Below are positions 1 to 6,711 of a stretch of DNA of 10,055 nt, one piece after another (within the stretch, counting starts at the first letter, position 1; each line of letters starts with the position of its first letter). The stretch comes from CAZHGD01 sp964531735 (GTDB lineage Bacteria > Armatimonadota > UBA10988), in contig CAZHGD010000223.1 of assembly GCA_964531735.1 (NCBI GenBank), positions 1-10,055 on the forward strand. The letters are read 5' to 3'. The notes beneath the pieces were generated by a model. It was not told the origin of the DNA and did no database searches. It saw only the letters and a list, made by a program, of their open reading frames with translations. The position numbers and the translations under genes are program-made.

Positions 1-160
1 GGTCGCGTGAGCCCACCTTCAGGTAGCCGGCCTTCTCACCCGTGCGCGCGACGCCCACCTGCCCGGTGGTCTCGAAGCTGGGGTCCGGGTAGAGATTCGG
101 CGCCGCCGCGGCCAGAGTGCCGCTCAGCGCGATTGTCAGCATCACCGCGAGTGTCCGCAT
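1..160 (-). CDS. Exported protein, N-terminal fragment with CBM-like start (partial)
   Basis: This is the first 53 codons of a leftward gene whose remainder lies beyond the window. The ATG at 160 is preceded by AGGAGA with a 6-base gap, a strong ribosome-binding site. The product starts MRTLAVMLTIALSGTLAAAA: a positive n-region, a hydrophobic core and an AAA-type signal peptidase I site near residue 20. The mature part begins PNLYPDPSFETTG. A 'NL.P.PSFE' opening followed by a Gly-containing turn and an A-R-T-G-x-x-A-G segment is typical of the first strands of carbohydrate-binding-module or galactose-binding-like beta-sandwich domains in secreted glycan-handling proteins. The domain assignment is from memory of that pattern and rests on about 30 residues. 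The reading frame stays open to base 1. It is divergent from the GH127-like gene, which fits a carbohydrate locus. Confidence 0.72.
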   Translation of the reverse strand, partial: MRTLAVMLTIALSGTLAAAAPNLYPDPSFETTGQVGVARTGEKAGYLKVGSRD

Positions 161-355
161 GGCGCGTCTCCTGTGGCCCGCGTTGGCCGTCCGCGCCGCG
201 GTGTTCGCCGCTGGCCGCCGATCGCCTTCAGCCGCCGGCGATTCGGGTCGCATGGGTCTGGCGCGGCCGCCGCGATGCTGCTAAGGTATGCCGCAAGCGC
301 GTGGTGCGTCCGCGCCGGGCGGTGACCAGGTCGCCGGCGCACCGGGGAGAGGTCC
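161..355. promoter_or_regulatory. Divergent intergenic region upstream of the exported protein and the GH127-like gene
   Basis: This 195-base gap separates two genes reading away from each other, so promoters for both should lie here. Visible signals are AGGAGA (167-172, minus strand) for the left gene and GGGGAGAGG (344-352) for the right gene. A weak -10-like TAAGGT (282-287, plus) would give a leader of about 60 bases, but the hexamer 17 bases upstream (TGGCGC) is a poor -35. No clear operator palindrome was seen. Confidence 0.3.
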
Positions 356-2257
356 GTGGCCACCGTCAACTACGCCCGTCCGTTCGAGCCGCCCACGCGG
401 CCGGCGTTCGTCGCCCTGCCGCCCGGCGCGGTGGAGCCCGCCGGCTGGCTGCGTGACTGGTGCCTGGCCGCGCGCGACGGCTACACCGGCCACATGGACG
501 AGTACGACGTCGAGTTCCAGCGCGCCTGGGCCCCCGACCACACCATGACCGGTGAGCGGCTGAACTGGCCCCACGGCGCCTGGCCGTACGAGGGCGGCGG
601 CTACTGGTTCGACGGCCTCGCGCGTCTGGGCTACGCGCTGCATGACCCCGAGTTGGTCGCGCAGGCGCAGCGCCGCTTCGAGGTGGTGCTGGAGCGGATG
701 CACGACAACAGCATCCTGTTCCTCTGGTGGCTTGACCAGACCCGCCCGGATGATGTGGCTTCGACCGCTGCCGGCGGCGAATGGCCGCTGTGGGCCTGCG
801 GCCTGCTGGGCCGCGCCATGGTGGGCTACCACGCCGGCTCGCGTGACCCGCGCGCGCTCCGCGCGCTGTCGCTGGCCTACGGTGGTCGCCGCAGCTTCCT
901 GCAGACCGGCTGGGGCATGTCGAACGTCTGGCCCGCCTACGACGCCTACACGCAGACGGGCAACGCCCAGATCGCCGCGGCGCTGAGCGCCACCTTCGCG
1001 GACGGCGGCGGCGCGGCCGGTTGGCTGCGCTACCGTCGGGCACCCGACCCGACACCGGGCGCCGAGACCAACGACCATGTGGTGCACTTCCTGGAAAGCA
1101 CCACGCCGTGGGCGCTCGGCTACCTGTGGACCGGGCGGCGCGAACTGCTCGACACCACCCTCGCCTGGCACGATCTGTTGGTGCGGGACTCGCTCCAGCC
1201 CTCGGGCGTGCCCGTGGCCGACGAGTACTACGGGCCGACCGGAGCCTTCCGCGGCACCGAGACCTGCGACGTGGCCGGCTACGTCTGGAGCCAACTATCG
1301 CTGCTCACCGTGTGCGGCGAGGGTCGCCTGGCCGACCGCGCCGAGCGCGCCTTCTTCAACGCGGCCCCGGCCACCGTCTCGCGCGACTTCCGCACCCACG
1401 TCTACTTCCAGTGCCCCAACCGCATCGTCGACAAGTCGCCCCACCATCCGCACGGCCCACGGGCTAACGGCAACTCGTATGAGCGCACGCACTATCCGTT
1501 GTGCTGCACCGCGGCGCTCAACCGCATCTTGCCCTGGTACGTGACGCACCTGTGGATGGCTACTGACGACAACGGCCTCGCCGCCGTGGCCTATGGCCCC
1601 TGCCAGGTTTCGGCGCTGGCCGGCGACGGAGTACCCGTGCGCCTGACCTGTCGCACCAACTACCCGTTCGACGAGACCATCGACATCCGCGTGGAGCCCG
1701 AACGCGAGGCGACCTTCACGCTATCGTTCCGCATACCGGGCTGGTGCGCCGCGCCGTCGCTCACCGTCAACGACGTGGCGATGACCATGGCGCCCGATGC
1801 CCACGGGTTCGCGCACGTCACGCGCTCCTGGCAGGCCGGCGACACCGTGCGCCTCGTCTTCCCCATGACGGCGGTCGTCGAGACCGGCCGCGATCTGAAC
1901 GCCGACGGCGCGCCGTATGCGGCGGTCTCCTACGGTCCGCTGCTGTTTGCGCTGCCCATCGCCGACAGCGCCGACCACAACACGCCCGATCCGGCCGCGC
2001 GCTGGCAGTACGCGCTCGATCCGGCAGCGGCGCAGTTCACCGTCGACCGCCACGCCATGCCTGAGCACTGGGACTGGCCGCTCGCGGCACCGCTGCGGCT
2101 GCGGACGACCGCCGTGCCGATCGACTGGCAACCAGACCCGGCCGACCCACGCCTGCCGGCCGGCCCGGTGGCGGGCCAGGAGCCCGCCCAGGAGGTCGAG
2201 TTGGTGCCGTATGGCTGCACCAAGTTCCGCGTCTCGATGTTCCCGGTGACCGGCTGA
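356..2257 (+). CDS. GH127/DUF1680-family glycoside hydrolase (beta-L-arabinofuranosidase-like)
   Basis: The 633-residue protein reads as a DUF1680 (GH127-clan) enzyme. Characterised members release beta-L-arabinofuranose by a cysteine nucleophile held on zinc. The N-terminal signature is present: the 'GWLRD' segment near residue 30, 'DGYTGHMDEY' at 41-50 and 'GGYWFDGLARLGY' at 81-93. The helical catalytic part runs to about residue 400, followed by beta-sandwich sequence. Candidate zinc ligands are E302 and C304 (in TETC) and the C383-C384 pair (in PLCC). They correspond to Glu338, Cys340, Cys417 and Cys418 of HypBA1 from Bifidobacterium longum, and C383 would be the nucleophile. E290 in ADEYYG is a candidate acid/base. 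The start is GTG at 356, supported by GGAG at 346-349 six bases upstream. There is no signal peptide, so it is probably cytoplasmic and acts on an imported substrate. The family is well supported. The actual sugar is unknown, because many DUF1680 members are uncharacterised. Confidence 0.88.
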   Translation: MATVNYARPFEPPTRPAFVALPPGAVEPAGWLRDWCLAARDGYTGHMDEYDVEFQRAWAPDHTMTGERLNWPHGAWPYEGGGYWFDGLARLGYALHDPELVAQAQRRFEVVLERMHDNSILFLWWLDQTRPDDVASTAAGGEWPLWACGLLGRAMVGYHAGSRDPRALRALSLAYGGRRSFLQTGWGMSNVWPAYDAYTQTGNAQIAAALSATFADGGGAAGWLRYRRAPDPTPGAETNDHVVHFLESTTPWALGYLWTGRRELLDTTLAWHDLLVRDSLQPSGVPVADEYYGPTGAFRGTETCDVAGYVWSQLSLLTVCGEGRLADRAERAFFNAAPATVSRDFRTHVYFQCPNRIVDKSPHHPHGPRANGNSYERTHYPLCCTAALNRILPWYVTHLWMATDDNGLAAVAYGPCQVSALAGDGVPVRLTCRTNYPFDETIDIRVEPEREATFTLSFRIPGWCAAPSLTVNDVAMTMAPDAHGFAHVTRSWQAGDTVRLVFPMTAVVETGRDLNADGAPYAAVSYGPLLFALPIADSADHNTPDPAARWQYALDPAAAQFTVDRHAMPEHWDWPLAAPLRLRTTAVPIDWQPDPADPRLPAGPVAGQEPAQEVELVPYGCTKFRVSMFPVTG

Positions 2258-2270
2258 CCGCGCGGGTCAG
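2254..2270. terminator. Small hairpin at the convergent stop codons
   Basis: CTGACC (2254-2259) and GGTCAG (2265-2270) form a 6-bp inverted repeat with a 5-base loop. Only nine bases separate the two convergent genes. The GH127-like TGA lies in the left arm and the SDR stop (TCA on plus) lies in the right arm. It has no T-tract and is short, so terminator activity is doubtful, but no other terminator is visible between these genes. Confidence 0.3.
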
Positions 2271-2980
2271 TAGTGGCAGACGTTGATGGTGGTGCCGCTG
2301 ATGCCGCTGCTCTGGTCGGACACCAGGTAGAGCGCCACCTCAGCCACGCGGGCCGGCTGCATGATGCTGGCCGGGTCCTCGTCGGGGAAGTGCGCCGACC
2401 GGAGCTGACTGGCCACCGGGCCGGGGCAGATGGCGTTGCAGGTGATGGCCGGAAAGCCGGCTTCCTTCAGCTCGCGCGCCATCGCCTCGGTGAGCAGGTT
2501 GACACCAGCCTTGGCCGCCGAATAGGCCGGGTAGTCGGCACCGGCGTGGTAGGCCGCCATGCTCGAGATGTTGACGATGCGGCCCATCTCGCGCTCCATC
2601 AGGTGCGGGCCAATCACGTGCATGCCCAGGAACACGGTGCGCAGATTCTGCGCGATCACCTGGTCGAATTCGGCGCCGGTCATCTTCGTGATGGGCTTGA
2701 AGATGCCGCCACCGGCGTTGTTGACCAGGATGTCGATGTAGCCGAGATCGGCGATAGCGCGGTTCAGCGCCTGGTGCCAGGCGTCCTCGTCGGTGGCGTC
2801 GAGCGGCAGGGCTACGGCACTGACGCCGAGCGAGCGGCACTCTTCGGCCGTGGCCTCGATCTCCTCGACAGTGCGCGCGGCGACCGCCACGTCGGCGCCG
2901 TTGAGGGCGAACTTCAGCGCGATCTCACGGCCGATGCCGCGGCCGCCGCCGGTGACGAAAGCTACCTTGCCGGTCAGCAC
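2267..2980 (-). CDS. Short-chain dehydrogenase/reductase (SDR), classical type
   Basis: This 237-residue classical SDR is an NAD(P)-dependent oxidoreductase with a Rossmann fold. The cofactor motif TGGGRGIG is at residues 10-17. NNAG is at 87-90 with the structural Asn at N112. The catalytic set is S140, Y153 and K157 (YSAAK), followed by the usual 'CPGPV' segment at 185-189. The start is GTG at 2980, with GAGG (2987-2990) six bases upstream. It begins one base after the stop of the upstream oxidoreductase, so the two are probably translationally coupled. The closest general resemblance is to FabG-like or sugar and polyol dehydrogenases. A fatty-acid role is less likely here because the neighbours are sugar-type enzymes. 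The extreme C-terminus (TTINVCHY) departs from the usual 'V.GG' ending of FabG-like proteins. The substrate cannot be read from sequence. Confidence 0.9.
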   Translation of the reverse strand: MLTGKVAFVTGGGRGIGREIALKFALNGADVAVAARTVEEIEATAEECRSLGVSAVALPLDATDEDAWHQALNRAIADLGYIDILVNNAGGGIFKPITKMTGAEFDQVIAQNLRTVFLGMHVIGPHLMEREMGRIVNISSMAAYHAGADYPAYSAAKAGVNLLTEAMARELKEAGFPAITCNAICPGPVASQLRSAHFPDEDPASIMQPARVAEVALYLVSDQSSGISGTTINVCHY

Positions 2981-2981
2981 C

Positions 2982-3974
2982 TCACACCTCCACTACTTGC
3001 CTGGTCGCCTGCGACCGATAGCAGCCCGCAATGATGCGGGTGGCCTGCAGGCCCACCTGACCGTCGTACCGCAACGGCAGGCCGCCTGTCAACCGCCGCG
3101 CGACATCATCGATTAACGGCCGATGTCGATTGTCGGCCACCGGGCCGACCTCAATCACCTCGTCCGGCCGCCCACGCCGTCGCCAGATGAACTGCCGGTC
3201 TTCGAACGCGCCGGCCAGCAGGGCGCCGGTCGTGCCGAACACCTCGAAGGTGTCCTGGTTGGCGCCACTCGCCCAGGAGCAACGGCACGTGGCCTGGGCG
3301 CCCGAGGCGAACTCGACCATCAGCGTCTCGGTGTCCGGTGCCCACCAGTCATGGGCCAGGTGGGCGGTGAACCCGGCCACGCGCGACGGCTCGCCCAGCA
3401 GCCAGCACAGGATGTCGAGACGGTGGCTGCCGATGTCCTGCAACGCGCCACCGCCCCCCGCCGGCTCGATGCGCCAGCGCTGCGGATGCCCCGGCGGCGG
3501 GTTGTAGGTGTAGGCCATGTCGATGGCGGCCTGCAGCGGTCGACCCACCGCACCGTCGTCGACCATCTGCTTCAGGCGCTGGGTCAGTGGGTAGTAGCGG
3601 CGGTAGTACGCGACGGTCAGTTGCACGCCGTTGGCCGCGCAGGCGGCCACCATGCGCCGGCCCTCGTCGGCGTCCAGCGCCATCGGCTTCTCGCAGACCA
3701 CGTGTTTGCCGGCCTCAGCCGCCGCGACGGTCTCAGGGCAGTGGCGAGCCACCTCACCGGCCACGTAGACCGCCTGCACGCGCGCATCGGCACAGAAGGC
3801 GCGGTAGTCGGTGTACCAGGCACTGGCGTCGAACCGCGCCGCCATTTCGGCGCCGCGCTCGTCACTGCGCGAGCAGAACGCCACCAGGTCGCTGTCCGCC
3901 TGCGCCAGCACAGCCGGCGCCACCGCCTTCTGCACAATGTCGCCGGTGCCACTGATGCCCCAGCCGATCCTCAT
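2982..3974 (-). CDS. Gfo/Idh/MocA-family NAD(P)-dependent oxidoreductase
   Basis: The 330-residue protein has the two-domain layout of the Gfo/Idh/MocA family, whose members oxidise or reduce sugars, inositols and related polyols. The N-terminal Rossmann domain starts MRIGWGISGTGDI, with the dinucleotide-binding glycines at 6-11. The family 'EKP' motif is E95-K96-P97. The C-terminal domain has GGGGALQDIGSHRLDIL, giving the D180 and H184 pair expected at the active site. The start is ATG at 3974, not the longer upstream extension to 4214. GAGGG (3982-3986) lies seven bases upstream, the Rossmann fold begins right there, and the 80 upstream codons are low-complexity and overlap a hairpin. It is followed after one base by the SDR gene. 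The pair is probably one transcription unit serving the same compound. Confidence 0.9.
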   Translation of the reverse strand: MRIGWGISGTGDIVQKAVAPAVLAQADSDLVAFCSRSDERGAEMAARFDASAWYTDYRAFCADARVQAVYVAGEVARHCPETVAAAEAGKHVVCEKPMALDADEGRRMVAACAANGVQLTVAYYRRYYPLTQRLKQMVDDGAVGRPLQAAIDMAYTYNPPPGHPQRWRIEPAGGGGALQDIGSHRLDILCWLLGEPSRVAGFTAHLAHDWWAPDTETLMVEFASGAQATCRCSWASGANQDTFEVFGTTGALLAGAFEDRQFIWRRRGRPDEVIEVGPVADNRHRPLIDDVARRLTGGLPLRYDGQVGLQATRIIAGCYRSQATRQVVEV

Positions 3975-4098
3975 CGCGCCGCCCTCTTGCCCGGCAAGAC
4001 TCGCCCCACGCCGCCCAGGTCCCATCAGGCGGTCCAGGCCGCCCTCTAGACCTCTCAGACCTCGCCCGCGCCCGAGTGTTGCGCGGCCGGGTGACGGC

Positions 4099-4132
4099 AC
4101 GACCCCGCGAAGCCGTGGCCTCGCGGGGTCGT
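4099..4132. terminator. 12-bp hairpin between transporter and oxidoreductase genes
   Basis: ACGACCCCGCGA (4099-4110) and TCGCGGGGTCGT (4121-4132) pair perfectly around a 10-base loop. It lies 27 bases past the transporter stop (minus strand) in the 184-base gap before the oxidoreductase gene. There is no T-tract on the minus strand, so it could be a weak terminator, an attenuator or an mRNA-processing or stability element that lowers expression of the two downstream dehydrogenases. Confidence 0.6.
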
Positions 4133-4158
4133 TGAGCAGTGCGGCGCCGGTCGGCGGC

Positions 4159-5457
4159 TCAGCCGGCGGCAGCCAGTGCGTTGTCCTCCGCGTGGATCCG
4201 CGCGGCGTCTTCATCGAACTGGCGTTGGTCGAACGTCAGGATGAACAGCAGACCGGCCAGCACCGTGACCACGATGGGCACGATGAAGATCATCGACCAC
4301 TGGTGCTGACCTTCGGCGATTTTGAAGTAGTCGTGCACCTTGCCCGAGACGAGGTGGCCGACCATCATGCCGCAGCCGTTGGTGGCAAACAGGATCAGCG
4401 ACTGCGCGCTGGCTCGCACGTCCTTCGGCGCCAACCGCTCCACGGCGATCATGCCGCCGACGAAGAAGAACGAGTAGCAGATGCCGTGCAGCGCCTGCGA
4501 CGCGATGACCAGCGCGGCCGGATGGCCGATCGCGAAGATCGTGTAGCGCAGCGGCCAGGCCAGAATGCCCAGGAAGATGGTCCAGCGGATGCCGCCCTTG
4601 CGAATCATCGGGAACAGCAGGCACATCAGGAAGACTTCGCCCCACTGGCCGATGGTCATCGCCATCTGCGCGGTGCCGGCCTGCAACCCGACGCCTGTGC
4701 CTTGCTCGGTCAGGAACAGGAAGGTCAGGTTGTAGTAGAACGGCAGCTCGATGGCCACGATGAACGAGATCACCAGCAGGATCAGGAAGTTGCGGTTGGC
4801 CGTCAGCTCGAAGGCCTCCAGGAAGGCGTAGGGGTTCTTGGCCTCCTTCGCCGGCGGCGTGTTGGGCAGACTGAAGCAGTAGAGGCCCATCATCACCGCG
4901 GCGATGGCCGCGAAGATGAGGCAGTCGGCCTGGTGCGCGTCGGCCAGTTGCGCGCTCTGCTTGCCCCACCACCCGAGGTACTGGCCCAGCCCGAGCTGCA
5001 CGGCAATCCAGCCGAGGGTGCCCCAGACGCGGATGTTGCCGAACTTCTCGGAGTCACCCATATGGTAGAAGGCGACCGTGTTGGTCAGCGCGATGGTCGG
5101 CATGTAGGTCATCGAGTAGACGAACATGACGCCCCAGAGGCCCCAGAACGTCTTCATCTGCCAGGCCACCAGCAGCAACACCGCGCCGAGCAGGTGTGAG
5201 ATGGCTGTGAAGATCTGCACCGGCATGATGCGGTCGGCGATGTTCCCGGCGATCATCGGGGCGACGATCGAGCCCCAGGCGGTGGTGCCGAACACGAGCG
5301 CGATCTGGATGCCCTGGAAGTGGAGGTTCTTCTCCATGTGGCCGGCAATGACCACCGACCAGGCGCCCCAGACCGCAAACTGCAGGAACATCATGAACGA
5401 GAGCCGCGCGTAGAGCCCGCCGGGGCTACCGCCGGCCGGCGGCTGGTTTTCTGCCAT
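4159..5457 (-). CDS. MFS transporter, NupG-like nucleoside:H+ symporter family
   Basis: The 432-residue, hydrophobic protein has about 12 predicted membrane segments and would sit in the inner membrane. It resembles the nucleoside:H+ symporter family (E. coli NupG). The first helix has 'FLQFAVWGAW' (NupG: 'FLQFCLWGSW'). The loop 2-3 MFS motif is 'GNIADR' at 71-76. 'YMPTIALTNTVAFY' is at 118-131, and the pre-helix-5 'RVWGTLGW' at 143-150 matches NupG 'RIWGTIGF'. The start is ATG at 5457, with AAGGA (5466-5470) eight bases upstream. In environmental genomes such carriers often sit beside sugar oxidoreductases, so the substrate may be a sugar or glycoside and not a nucleoside; that is inference. 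It is the first gene of the leftward cluster, and a promoter is visible upstream. Confidence 0.88.
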   Translation of the reverse strand: MAENQPPAGGSPGGLYARLSFMMFLQFAVWGAWSVVIAGHMEKNLHFQGIQIALVFGTTAWGSIVAPMIAGNIADRIMPVQIFTAISHLLGAVLLLVAWQMKTFWGLWGVMFVYSMTYMPTIALTNTVAFYHMGDSEKFGNIRVWGTLGWIAVQLGLGQYLGWWGKQSAQLADAHQADCLIFAAIAAVMMGLYCFSLPNTPPAKEAKNPYAFLEAFELTANRNFLILLVISFIVAIELPFYYNLTFLFLTEQGTGVGLQAGTAQMAMTIGQWGEVFLMCLLFPMIRKGGIRWTIFLGILAWPLRYTIFAIGHPAALVIASQALHGICYSFFFVGGMIAVERLAPKDVRASAQSLILFATNGCGMMVGHLVSGKVHDYFKIAEGQHQWSMIFIVPIVVTVLAGLLFILTFDQRQFDEDAARIHAEDNALAAAG

Positions 5458-5553
5458 CTGTGCTGTCCTTCTCTGCCGGCCGTCCCCCAGTCACGGCCGC
5501 GCTCGCGGCGCCCGTGCGTGTCCTGCTCCGGACCGCTCGGACTCGCCGGCCGC

Positions 5554-5582
5554 AGTCTACCCGCTCGCGACGATGCCGTCAA
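5554..5582 (-). promoter_or_regulatory. Sigma70-type promoter for the transporter-oxidoreductase cluster
   Basis: On the minus strand TTGACG (5582-5577, five of six to TTGACA) is followed by exactly 17 bases and TAGACT (5559-5554, four of six to TATAAT). Transcription would start near 5547, giving a leader of about 90 bases to the transporter ATG at 5457. This is the best -35/-10 pair found in the window. Placement and spacing fit, but activity is inferred. Confidence 0.55.
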
Positions 5583-5634
5583 CGACGAGCGCACGCCACA
5601 ACGCCCGTCTGCGGCCGTCCGAGAGCCAACGTCC

Positions 5635-5720
5635 CGTGGGACCGGCGTCTCGCCGGTCGGGCGGCCAACCACCAGGCAGGATCGCGTCGGCGTCCAGACC
5701 GGCGAGACGCCGGTCCCACG
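5635..5720. repeat. REPIN-like element: perfect 24-bp inverted repeat of a palindromic REP
   Basis: The arm at 5635-5658 is the exact reverse complement of 5697-5720 over 24 bases, with a 38-base spacer. Each arm also contains its own hairpin: GACCGGCG, loop TCT (or AGA), CGCCGGTC, which is an 8-bp stem. Two inverted REP units with a spacer is the layout of REPINs, which are moved in trans by RAYT (IS200/IS605-like) transposases. No such transposase is in the window. Read as protein the element gives GTGVSPV and TGETPVPR, peptides I recall recurring in many environmental genomes as spurious ORF translations. Confidence 0.75.
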
Positions 5721-5804
5721 AGCAGGTGTCGAGATGCATGATTGACCGACACGACGACCGCACGTGGCGCCAGCCCGGGCCTACCGCCGGCCCGAGGCAC
5801 CGGC

Positions 5805-5810
5805 TATACT
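5805..5810 (+). promoter_or_regulatory. -10-like box TATACT just upstream of the nuclease ATG
   Basis: TATACT matches TATAAT at five of six positions and ends nine bases before the ATG at 5820. A start site about seven bases past the box falls within a few bases of the ATG, so the mRNA would be leaderless or nearly so. No Shine-Dalgarno sequence is present to contradict this. No recognisable -35 was found at 16-18 bases spacing. Confidence 0.45.
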
Positions 5811-5819
5811 GGGACCGCC

Positions 5820-6527
5820 ATGGCCACTCGCCGATTCCAGACCGAGGAGCAACTGGCCGCCGCCGCCGTCGGGTGGCTCGGCGACTACGGTTGGGACGTC
5901 TATCAGGAGGTCCAGGTCCAGCGCAACCGCCCGGTAGCTGACCTGGTCGCGGTGCGGCACGGCATCGTCTGGATCCTCGAAGCCAAGCTGTCGCTCAGCC
6001 TGACGCTGTTGGAACAGGTCTGGGCCTGGCGGGGCTGCGCGCACTACCTCTCGCTGCTGCTGCCGCGCGCGCGCCGCGAGCCCCGCGGCTACCGGTTCAC
6101 CACCGAGCTGCTGCGCGGTCAAGGCGTCGGTTGGCTGGAGGTCGGCGGCACGGTGGACTGCCCGGCGGTGCAGACCCGCCTCAAGCCGGCCGTCTACCGG
6201 CAGGCTCGCGTCGCCGAGCTGGTCGGGCGCCTGCACGAACGGCAGAAGACCTACGCGCCGGCGGGCAACAACCGCTCGCGCCGCTGGACACCATTCCAGC
6301 AGACCTGCGAAGCCTTGCGCGAGGCCGTCGTCGCGGAGCCCGGGGTGGCCCTGACCGAGGCTCTGGACCGCATCACGCACCACTACCGGTCGCGTCAGGC
6401 CGCCTACTCCAGCCTGACCAAGTGGCTCAAGCAGGGCGTCGTCACGGGGCTGCACCTGCGCCTCGTCGACGACCGCCTGCGCCTGTACCCGGATGTGGGC
6501 TGGGATCGCGAGCCGACGCCGAACTGA
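5820..6527 (+). CDS. Predicted PD-(D/E)XK-fold nuclease with C-terminal winged-helix-like region
   Basis: The 235-residue protein has a PD-(D/E)XK-like pattern at its N-terminus. E30 is in a helix (DVYQEV), D41 is in 'RPVADLVAV', E54-x-K56 is in the hydrophobic strand 'IVWILEAK', and Q66 lies in the following helix. The spacing and strand-turn-strand pattern suit a metal-dependent nuclease core. Residues ~152-228 look like a separate DNA-binding domain: helices around 'TPFQQTCEALREAV' and 'LTEALDRITHHY', a third helix 'SSLTKWLKQ', then a two-strand wing ('LHLRLVDDRLRLYP'). From memory, similar two-part hypothetical proteins occur in phages and prophages. I chose ATG 5820 over TTG 5742 because a -10-like box lies inside the longer version and the protein fold begins at 5820. 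It may act in DNA repair, phage biology or defence; the function is not established. It stands alone, with no methylase or helicase partner in the window. Confidence 0.7.
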   Translation: MATRRFQTEEQLAAAAVGWLGDYGWDVYQEVQVQRNRPVADLVAVRHGIVWILEAKLSLSLTLLEQVWAWRGCAHYLSLLLPRARREPRGYRFTTELLRGQGVGWLEVGGTVDCPAVQTRLKPAVYRQARVAELVGRLHERQKTYAPAGNNRSRRWTPFQQTCEALREAVVAEPGVALTEALDRITHHYRSRQAAYSSLTKWLKQGVVTGLHLRLVDDRLRLYPDVGWDREPTPN

Positions 6528-6677
6528 TTCGCCGGATTCACCGCGCACCGCCGCGCCTGCTGCGTATCAGTGCCAGAAAGGCGCAATGGGCGGATCGGGC
6601 CGGCGCGCTGGTCGTCGCCAGTGGCTTGTTCGGTCTCTCAGGCAGGCCCTCGGGGCTGATCGCGTGCCCTTTGCGGA

Positions 6678-6711
6678 GAGGAAGACACGAATGCGGAAGT
6701 ACCTGGTGATG
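6678..6711 (+). repeat. 34-base identical leader and start region shared by the two lipoprotein genes
   Basis: Bases 6678-6711 are identical to 7295-7328. The shared block starts GAGGAAGACACGAATG and covers the ribosome-binding site, the 8-base spacer and the first seven codons. Sequences upstream of the block differ. The duplication that made the two genes therefore included the translation initiation region, or gene conversion or selection has kept it identical. Confidence 0.85.

Larger units (their letters stand above)
5458..5819. other. 362-base gap between transporter and nuclease genes
   Basis: This gap holds the minus-strand promoter of the transporter cluster (5554-5582), a REPIN-like inverted repeat (5635-5720) and the -10-like box of the nuclease gene (5805-5810). 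I see no credible coding sequence. The open frames crossing it read only repeat-derived peptides such as TGVSPV and TGETPVPR. Confidence 0.7.

Noticed and set aside
281..1294. A 337-codon minus-strand open frame over the GH127-like gene
   Set aside because: It is antisense to a protein with clear family motifs, has no recognisable domain, and its composition is that of a GC-rich shadow frame.
3975..4214. An 80-residue N-terminal extension of the Gfo/Idh/MocA oxidoreductase
   Set aside because: The Rossmann fold begins at the ATG at 3974, which has its own ribosome-binding site. The extension overlaps a perfect hairpin and the end of the transporter gene and has no domain-like sequence.
3811..5199. 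A 462-codon plus-strand open frame opposite the transporter and oxidoreductase
   Set aside because: It is rich in His, Gln, Asp and Arg as expected for the complement of a hydrophobic membrane protein gene, and it spans a terminator-like hairpin. No domain is visible.
5320..5745. Small open frames through the 5458-5740 gap that read GTGVSPV and TGETPVPR peptides
   Set aside because: These peptides are translations of the REP-like inverted repeat, not conserved proteins.
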